A DNA stretch of 9,179 nucleotides. It comes from Candidatus Staskawiczbacteria bacterium (lineage in GTDB: Bacteria; Patescibacteriota; Minisyncoccia; Minisyncoccales; Staskawiczbacteraceae). The notes under the pieces were generated by a model. That model saw only the letters and a list, made by a program, of their open reading frames with translations. It did not search any database and was not told the origin of the DNA. Both the position numbers and the translations under genes were made by a program. The stretch spans positions 1 to 9,179 of the forward strand of contig JAPLZD010000028.1 in assembly GCA_026395195.1 (NCBI GenBank), in the 5' to 3' direction. Positions 6,027 to 9,179 of this stretch are shown here, piece by piece; the stretch's first letter is position 1, and every line of letters begins with the position of its first letter.

Positions 6027-6416
6027 TAGGGTTTAGTTAGCAGCTTGTAAAGTGAGTTTGAAGAACGCTTGTTTCCGCGTGGAGGAGAGCGAATTCCACG
6101 GCCGTGAGGTCTGGCTAGAATTAGGGTCTCTCGAAAGTCGAGAATGGAATTAGCGTCCATTTTGCTGTTGAAGATGCTGGCTCCGGCGCTATATGAGCGA
6201 GCATTGAATTCAGCTTTTGGCCGCTGTCCCGCGCATATTCTTGGCAAGTGAAGAGGCGAACAAAACCAGAATGTCCGGCGGTCGGGAGGTGTGCGCGTAT
6301 CCCTAAAGCCGGGCCGAGGTGCCAGCAGTGAGTGGTCGGTAACACTCAGCAAGCGTTCTTTTTGTGTGGGGTGGCTTGGGAATTTTCCTGGAGAAGGACC
6401 AAGCCGCCCCTTTTTT
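6027..6416 (+). ncRNA. Candidate structured non-coding RNA of unknown class
   Basis: This stretch of about 390 bases has no convincing protein gene on either strand but is rich in paired segments. AAGAACGCTTG (6061-6071) is the exact complement of CAAGCGTTCTT (6350-6360), an 11-bp helix that would close a domain of about 300 nt. Inside are: CGTGGA/TCCACG (6078-6083/6095-6100), TCTCGA/TCGAGA (6129-6134/6138-6143), AATGGA/TCCATT (6143-6148/6156-6161), ATGCT/AGCAT (6174-6178/6200-6204) enclosing CGCT/AGCG, GTCCGGC/GCCGGGC (6273-6279/6308-6314, one G-U) enclosing GGGA/TCCC, and TGAGTG/CACTCA (6329-6334/6343-6348). A strong terminator follows, fixing the strand as plus. It lacks the RNase P GGAAAGTCC core, the SRP GGAAGGAAGCAG loop and the tRNA-like ends of tmRNA. 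GC content is well above that of the flanks. The exact 5' end is uncertain (about 6027-6060). Function unknown. Confidence 0.62.
6368..6416 (+). terminator. Strong intrinsic terminator after the structured RNA
   Basis: GGGGTGGCTTGG (6368-6379) pairs along its full 12 bases (one G-U) with CCAAGCCGCCCC (6399-6410). The 19-base loop can itself form TCCT/AGGA, and six T's follow (6411-6416). Confidence 0.9.
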
Positions 6417-6419
6417 ATG

Positions 6420-6437
6420 CCCGCAGGCAGGCAGGGG
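6420..6437. repeat. Degenerate half copy of the dispersed palindrome
   Basis: CCCGCAGGCAGGCAGGGG contains the right half of the 20-bp palindrome (GGCAGGCAGG) but a changed left half, so the symmetry is lost. It lies between the terminator of the structured RNA and the rpmE promoter. Confidence 0.5.
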
Positions 6438-6439
6438 TA

Positions 6440-6468
6440 TTGCCTTTTGTAAAAAAGTTTGCTATTAT
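6440..6468 (+). promoter_or_regulatory. Promoter of the rpmE-rpsB-tsf operon
   Basis: TTGCCT (6440-6445), a 17-base spacer and TATTAT (6463-6468), with TGC directly before the -10 (extended -10). The start would be near 6475, about 11 bases before the rpmE ATG, again too short a leader for a Shine-Dalgarno. Confidence 0.6.
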
Positions 6469-6485
6469 ATGGATATACAAAAAAT

Positions 6486-6746
6486 ATGAAAGCAGATATT
6501 CATCCAAAATATTATCCAAAGGCTAGTGTCCACTGCGCATGTGGCAATTCTTTTAATGTAGGTTCAACCAAAGAAATTATAGAAACAGAAGTTTGCGCAA
6601 AGTGCCACCCCTTTTATACAAAACAAGAAAAAGTTATGGACACATTGGGAAGAGTCCAGAAGTTTAAAGAAAGAGCAGCCAAAAAATCAACGGCTGTTAA
6701 AAGAGTTAAAGATACGCGAGTAAGGTCAACTAAAAATAAAAAATAA
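6486..6746 (+). CDS. rpmE: 50S ribosomal protein bL31, zinc-binding form
   Basis: 86 residues. MKADIHPKYYP is the usual bL31 start, which fixes ATG 6486 although the frame is open a little further upstream. CAC (Cys17, Cys19) and CAKC (Cys37, Cys40) form the C-x-C...C-x-x-C zinc site of the zinc-containing (C+) type. HPFYT (41-45) and the short basic stretch after it are typical. From residue 60 to the end a Lys/Arg-rich tail extends the protein beyond the roughly 70 residues of the E. coli form. bL31 links the large-subunit central protuberance to the small-subunit head. First gene of an operon with rpsB two bases downstream. Confidence 0.95.
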   Translation: MKADIHPKYYPKASVHCACGNSFNVGSTKEIIETEVCAKCHPFYTKQEKVMDTLGRVQKFKERAAKKSTAVKRVKDTRVRSTKNKK

Positions 6747-6748
6747 CC

Positions 6749-7447
6749 ATGGCAAAAGGAGAAATTAAGCTAAACGTTGACGAAATGTCAGCCTCGGGTG
6801 TCCAGTTTGGGCACAGGGTTTCAAAACTTCACCCCAAAATGAAGGAATATGTTTCCGGAATCAAAAACAATGTTCATACTTTTGATTTGGAAAAAACAGC
6901 AAAAGAATTTGAAAAAGCCCTGGCTTTTATTGCAAAACTTGCTGCCGAAGGAAAAACAATAGTTTTTGTCGGCACAAAAATTCAGTTTAAAAATTTGGTG
7001 AAGGAATCAGCAGAAGAAATTGGAATTCCGTATGTGACAGAAAGATGGCTGGGCGGGACATTCACCAACTTTGAAACAATCCAAAAAAGAGTCAGCTATT
7101 TTAAGGACTTGGAGAGAAAAAAAGAAACCGGCGAATTGGAAAAATATACAAAAAGAGAAAGATTGGATTTTGACAGGGAAATTGCTAAATTAAAAATAAA
7201 ATTTGAAGGCATAAGAAATATGCAAAAGTTGCCCGAGGCGGTTGTTATTTTTGGCATAGACAAAGATATCACAGCAGCCAGAGAGGCAAAGAAAAAGGGG
7301 ATTAAAATTGTTGCAATTGTTGATACAAATATAAATCCGGACATTGTGGATTATCCAATTCCGGCCAATGATGATGCAATTTCTTCAGTCAAGTATGTAC
7401 TGGAAAAGATAAAAGATTGTATAATAAGCAATAGGCCAGTAAAATAG
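6749..7447 (+). CDS. rpsB: 30S ribosomal protein uS2
   Basis: 232 residues. Family features seen: GVQFGHRVSKLHPKMKEYV (17-35), the IVFVGTK strand (71-77), ERWLGGTFTNFETI (98-111), the helical hairpin with KRERLDFDREIAKLKIKFEGIRNM (135-158), LPEAVVIFGIDKD (161-173), and the C-terminal VAIVDTNINPDIVDYPIPANDDA (188-210), which is almost invariant in bacteria. Length is normal, somewhat shorter than E. coli S2. uS2 binds the back of the 30S head near the mRNA exit. ATG 6749 starts two bases after rpmE with no Shine-Dalgarno, so translation is probably coupled or leader-independent. rpsB followed by tsf is a widely conserved pair. Confidence 0.97.
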   Translation: MAKGEIKLNVDEMSASGVQFGHRVSKLHPKMKEYVSGIKNNVHTFDLEKTAKEFEKALAFIAKLAAEGKTIVFVGTKIQFKNLVKESAEEIGIPYVTERWLGGTFTNFETIQKRVSYFKDLERKKETGELEKYTKRERLDFDREIAKLKIKFEGIRNMQKLPEAVVIFGIDKDITAAREAKKKGIKIVAIVDTNINPDIVDYPIPANDDAISSVKYVLEKIKDCIISNRPVK

Positions 7448-7457
7448 CTAAAATAAA

Positions 7458-8042
7458 ATGGTAACAATTGACCAAATCAAACAATTACGCGAAGAAACAG
7501 GGGTTTCCTTATCGGAAGTCAAAAAAGCTTTGGAAGAAGCAAAGGGAGACAATACAAAAGCAAAGGAGCTTTTAAGAATGTGGGGCAAAAAAGTTTTAGA
7601 CAAAAAAGTTTCCCGAGAAACAAAAGCGGGGCTGATTGAAAGCTATGTGCACCCCAATGCCAAAACAGGCGTATTATTGGATATAAGGTGCGAAACGGAT
7701 TTTGTTGCAAAGTCGCCCGAGTTTAAAAATTTAGCCCATGAAGTTTGTCTGCAAATTGCCGCAATGAAGCCGTTATTTATTAAGGAAGAGGATATTCCGG
7801 AAGAATTTTTGGACGGCGAGACCAAAATTTATAAAGAGCAGATAAAAGATTCGGGAAAACCGGAAAATATTGTAAAACAAATTTTAGAAGGAAAATTGAA
7901 AAAGTATAAAGACGAAGTTTCTTTATTGTCTCAGGTTTGGATTAAAGACGACACCAAAACAATAAAAAATATTATTGAAGACACGGTGGCAAAGGTGGGA
8001 GAAAACATAGAGATTAAAAAATTCTCAAGATTCGAAATTTAA
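7458..8042 (+). CDS. tsf: Translation elongation factor Ts, short form
   Basis: 194 residues. EF-Ts recycles EF-Tu by exchanging GDP for GTP. Seen: the N-terminal UBA-like domain with IKQLREETGVSLSEVKKAL (7-25), then the core with the key CETDFVAKSPEF (78-89), where TDFVA inserts near the nucleotide site of EF-Tu, then FLDGETKIYKEQI (118-130), the coiled-coil-like KPENIVKQILEGKLKKY (134-150) and LLSQVWIKDD (156-165). At this length it has one core subdomain, like the Thermus protein (about 196 residues), not two as in E. coli (about 280). ATG 7458 lies 10 bases after rpsB; no Shine-Dalgarno. Confidence 0.96.
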   Translation: MVTIDQIKQLREETGVSLSEVKKALEEAKGDNTKAKELLRMWGKKVLDKKVSRETKAGLIESYVHPNAKTGVLLDIRCETDFVAKSPEFKNLAHEVCLQIAAMKPLFIKEEDIPEEFLDGETKIYKEQIKDSGKPENIVKQILEGKLKKYKDEVSLLSQVWIKDDTKTIKNIIEDTVAKVGENIEIKKFSRFEI

Positions 8043-8045
8043 TTT

Positions 8046-8339
8046 ATGGTAGAACTTATCGTTACAATTATTTTTGTGTTAAGCTTTGTAGGCGTTTTAT
8101 TAATTTTAGTTCGCAAAATTCCTGCTTTGAATACCTTGCCGCAAAATGGAAGCATGGGAATTAAAAATCACCATTTTATTGCTGGAATAGAAAATAGATT
8201 TAAAGGTGTTTTAGCCGCTTTTGAAAATCAGATCTATTTGCACAAGCTTCTTTCTTGGGTAAAAGTGATGACCTTAAAAGTTGAGACAAAAGTTGACCAT
8301 TTGCTTCGCAAAATAAGGCAGAAAAATAAGCCGGTGTAG
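8046..8339 (+). CDS. Small single-pass membrane protein, unknown function
   Basis: I do not recognise it. 97 residues: one hydrophobic N-terminal helix (about residues 3-22, IVTIIFVLSFVGVLLIL) followed by RK and a basic cytoplasmic-looking part, ending in a Lys/Arg-rich stretch (HLLRKIRQKNKPV). The topology suggests an N-out anchor with the rest inside the cell. It starts three bases after tsf and belongs to the same operon. Its stop TAG (8337-8339) consists of bases 8-10 of the tRNA-Thr that follows, so the last codons are shared with the tRNA acceptor stem. The rest of the C-terminus looks like real protein sequence, not random read-through. Similar short anchored proteins are common in CPR genomes, but no function can be assigned. 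Confidence 0.75.
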   Translation: MVELIVTIIFVLSFVGVLLILVRKIPALNTLPQNGSMGIKNHHFIAGIENRFKGVLAAFENQIYLHKLLSWVKVMTLKVETKVDHLLRKIRQKNKPV

Positions 8340-8401
8340 CTCAGTGGTAGAGCAACGCTTTTGTAAAGCGTGGGTCGAGGGTTCGAATCCTTTCACCGGC
8401 T
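8330..8401 (+). tRNA. tRNA-Thr (anticodon UGU)
   Basis: A complete 72-base cloverleaf. The acceptor stem GCCGGTG (8330-8336) pairs perfectly with CACCGGC (8394-8400), with discriminator T8401. The D stem is GCTC/GAGC. The anticodon stem ACGCT/AGCGT surrounds TTTGTAA with anticodon TGT (8362-8364), which reads ACA and by wobble ACG. The variable loop is five bases, and the T arm is GAGGG-TTCGAAT-CCTTT with two G-U pairs. CCA is not encoded (CAT follows), so a CCA-adding enzyme is required. The 5' end overlaps the stop of the preceding gene, so tRNA maturation would cut that mRNA. Confidence 0.97.
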
Positions 8402-8418
8402 CATATGGTTTTTAGGTA

Positions 8419-8446
8419 TTGACAAGGGTTTATTTTGATATAATAT
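8419..8446 (+). promoter_or_regulatory. Strong promoter upstream of the 16S leader
   Basis: A perfect TTGACA (8419-8424). The -10 can be read as TATAAT (8439-8444) with TGA before it (extended -10, spacer only 14) or as TAATAT (8441-8446) with spacer 16. It is the best -35/-10 pair in the window and the only strong one before the 16S gene, 18 bases after the tRNA. Confidence 0.75.
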
Positions 8447-8451
8447 GGATA

Positions 8452-8576
8452 TTGCAGGAGAAAGATATTATTAAATTAAAAATATCTTCGAAAACTTAAT
8501 TTCAAAAATTTAAACGTTTGTTATAAAACGTCCGCGAAGGCACCTCTGAAGGGGGTGACTTCGCGGGTGTTTTTTT
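8452..8576 (+). ncRNA. Hairpin-rich leader or small RNA upstream of 16S
   Basis: Between the strong promoter and a terminator lie about 125 bases without a convincing ORF. They hold AAGATATT/AATATCTT (8462-8469/8481-8488), ACGTTT/AAACGT (8514-8519/8526-8531) and the terminator hairpin itself. The right arm of the second hairpin shares four bases with the foot of the terminator, so the two compete slightly. It is either a short independent RNA or an attenuated leader of the rRNA operon; the sequence does not decide between them. Confidence 0.45.
8528..8576 (+). terminator. Intrinsic terminator between tRNA-Thr and 16S rRNA
   Basis: CCGCGAAG (8532-8539) pairs with CTTCGCGG (8559-8566); wobble and A-T pairs extend it down to 8528/8570. 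Inside, after one G-A mismatch, CACCTC (8541-8546) pairs with GGGGTG (8552-8557, one G-U) around TGAAG. Seven T's follow (8570-8576). Confidence 0.88.
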
Positions 8577-8579
8577 CAA

Positions 8580-8599
8580 CCTGCCTACCGGCAGGCAGG
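8580..8599. repeat. Dispersed 20-bp palindrome, copy 2
   Basis: CCTGCCTACCGGCAGGCAGG differs from the copy at 3380-3399 only at the eighth base (A for G). It begins three bases after the T-run of the terminator, in non-coding DNA. Confidence 0.8.
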
Positions 8600-8636
8600 C
8601 AAGAACACTGCAACATTGATAATTAAATAATGAGCA

Positions 8637-8663
8637 CGACTTTTAAAACCATTTTAAAAGTCG
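8637..8663 (+). other. Perfect 12-bp hairpin in the 16S leader
   Basis: CGACTTTTAAAA (8637-8648) and TTTTAAAAGTCG (8652-8663) are exact complements around the three-base loop CCA. No T-run follows, so it is not a terminator. AAACAAC/GTTGTTT (8668-8674/8689-8695) makes a second hairpin just after it. It may be a processing site, a leader fold or a protein-binding site. Confidence 0.55.
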
Positions 8664-8727
8664 GCAAAAACAACATTAGTTTTTTAAAGTTGTTTCGAAT
8701 TAGATTGAAATTTTTCGCAAGAATTAA

Positions 8728-8794
8728 AGTAAATCACACATTAGTAGTTTATTCTAATTGCTTTGGATTTATTCAGAGCAAGAGTAGTAAATCA
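8728..8794 (+). repeat. Nine-base direct repeats with a hairpin between, 16S leader
   Basis: AGTAAATCA occurs at 8728-8736 and 8786-8794. Between them TTGCTTTG (8758-8765) pairs with CAGAGCAA (8774-8781, one G-U) around an eight-base loop. The first part of that arm faintly resembles a boxA-like antitermination element, but the match is poor. From 8596 to 8800 I see no gene. Confidence 0.4.
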
Positions 8795-8800
8795 AACTGT

Positions 8801-9179
8801 ATATTTGAGAGTTTGATCCTAGCTCAGGGTGAACGCTGGTAACGTGGATACCGGCATGCAAGTCACGGGGGCAGCAATGCAACCGGCGAACGGCTTAGTA
8901 ACACGTGGGTACATACCCAAAAGCGGAGCATAGCTCGTCGAAAGACGGGGTAATTCTCCATAGTCCCGCAAGGGTAAAGCAGCAATGCGCTTTTGGAATG
9001 GCCTGCGGCCTATCAGATAGTTGGCAGGGTAACGGCCTACCAAGTCTATGACGGGTAGGGGGCGTGAGAGCGCGACCCCCAAGAATGGCACTGCGACACG
9101 GGCCATACTCCTACGGGAGGCTGCAGTCGAGAATCTTCCGCAATGGGCGAAAGCCTGACGGAGCGACGTTACGTGAATG
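8801..9179 (+). rRNA. rrs: 16S ribosomal RNA, 5' part (runs off the window)
   Basis: AGAGTTTGATCCTAGCTCAG (8808-8827) matches the universal 5' end; the numbering fits E. coli position = window position minus 8800 there, so the mature 5' end should be near 8801. Further marks are GTGAACGCTGG, CATGCAAGTC, GTAACACGTGGGTA, ATCAGATAGTTGGC, ACTCCTACGGGAGGC (from 9107) and CGCAATGGGCGAAAGCCTGACGGAGC. Position 9107 corresponds to E. coli 338, so the 5' domain is about 31 bases shorter, mainly in the helix 6 (V1) area. GGCTGCAGTCGAGAATCTTCC is the form I associate with Parcubacteria. The 3' end, with the anti-Shine-Dalgarno, is outside the window. Confidence 0.96.

Noticed and set aside
5993..6352. 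A 119-codon open frame on the minus strand through the structured RNA
   Set aside because: It has no ribosome site, its translation looks random (many Pro, Arg, Ser), the terminator polarity shows plus-strand transcription, and open frames are expected by chance in GC-richer RNA genes.
6320..6357. Resemblance to the 16S 530 loop: GTGCCAGCAG followed by GGTAACAC and CAAGCGTTC
   Set aside because: The 10-base match is interrupted by extra bases, the surrounding sequence does not align with 16S, and CAAGCGTTC is accounted for by pairing with 6061-6071. Probably chance.
6027..6416. RNase P RNA, tmRNA or SRP RNA
   Set aside because: The closing helix and length would suit RNase P, but the GGAAAGTCC and ACAGAA cores are missing. 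There is no tRNA-like end or tag frame for tmRNA and no GGAAGGAAGCAG loop for SRP RNA.
8445..8474. Short leader peptide ORF ATG GAT ... TAA (9 codons) after the strong promoter
   Set aside because: The ATG lies at or before the expected transcription start and has no ribosome site; a nine-codon frame arises easily by chance.
8630..8842. 70-codon plus-strand frame running into the 16S gene
   Set aside because: It begins in the hairpin-rich leader, ends inside the conserved 16S sequence and has no ribosome site.
8819..9106. 95-codon minus-strand frame within 16S
   Set aside because: It is wholly antisense to the conserved rRNA gene, a common artefact.
1..9179. CRISPR array, integrase, transposase or phage genes
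   Set aside because: I looked for regularly spaced repeats and mobile-element protein motifs and saw none; the only repeats are the short palindromes and the leader 9-mers.

Overview
The window looks like a piece of the chromosome of a Candidate Phyla Radiation (Patescibacteria) bacterium, most likely in or near the Parcubacteria. This rests on three observations. The 5' part of a 16S rRNA gene (from about 8801) carries the GGCTGCAGTCGAGAATC form of the 340-360 region. The AT-rich genes are packed almost end to end with no Shine-Dalgarno sequences. There is also a dispersed CCTGCCTGCCGGCAGGCAGG palindrome, whose LPAGR-type translations I recall from many CPR proteins. The lineage is an inference; no database was consulted.

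Layout. (1) 1-3294, + strand: a tight operon of phosphoenolpyruvate synthase (3' end only), a PfkB-family sugar kinase, class II fructose-bisphosphate aldolase, a single-cluster ferredoxin and ribosomal protein bL25. The first three point to triose/hexose interconversion. (2) 3313-4755, +: a secreted coiled-coil protein with a lytic-transglycosylase-like C-terminus. It has its own promoter, so placed that the mRNA would be nearly or completely leaderless. (3) 5545-4745, - strand: a class I release factor of RF1 type that lacks the usual N-terminal domain; its end overlaps that of the previous gene tail to tail. (4) 5632-5952, +: an unrecognised 106-aa protein, divergent from the release factor, with the only clear Shine-Dalgarno in the window and its own terminator. 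(5) About 6000-6416, +: a non-coding, GC-richer stretch that folds into many helices, closed by an 11-bp long-range helix and followed by a textbook terminator. This is the best candidate for something undescribed. (6) 6486-8401, +: rpmE (bL31), rpsB (uS2), tsf (EF-Ts), a small membrane protein and tRNA-Thr(UGU), whose 5' end contains the stop codon of the membrane protein. (7) 8402-8800: a strong promoter, a hairpin-rich 125-nt stretch ending in an intrinsic terminator, a second copy of the palindrome, several more hairpins, and then the 16S rRNA gene running off the right edge.

The right half is largely translation apparatus (bL31, uS2, EF-Ts, tRNA-Thr, 16S rRNA, RF1), while the left half is central carbon metabolism plus bL25 and a cell-wall enzyme. 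The region most unlike its surroundings is 5600-6420: orphan ORF plus structured RNA, higher GC, a canonical Shine-Dalgarno and two strong terminators.
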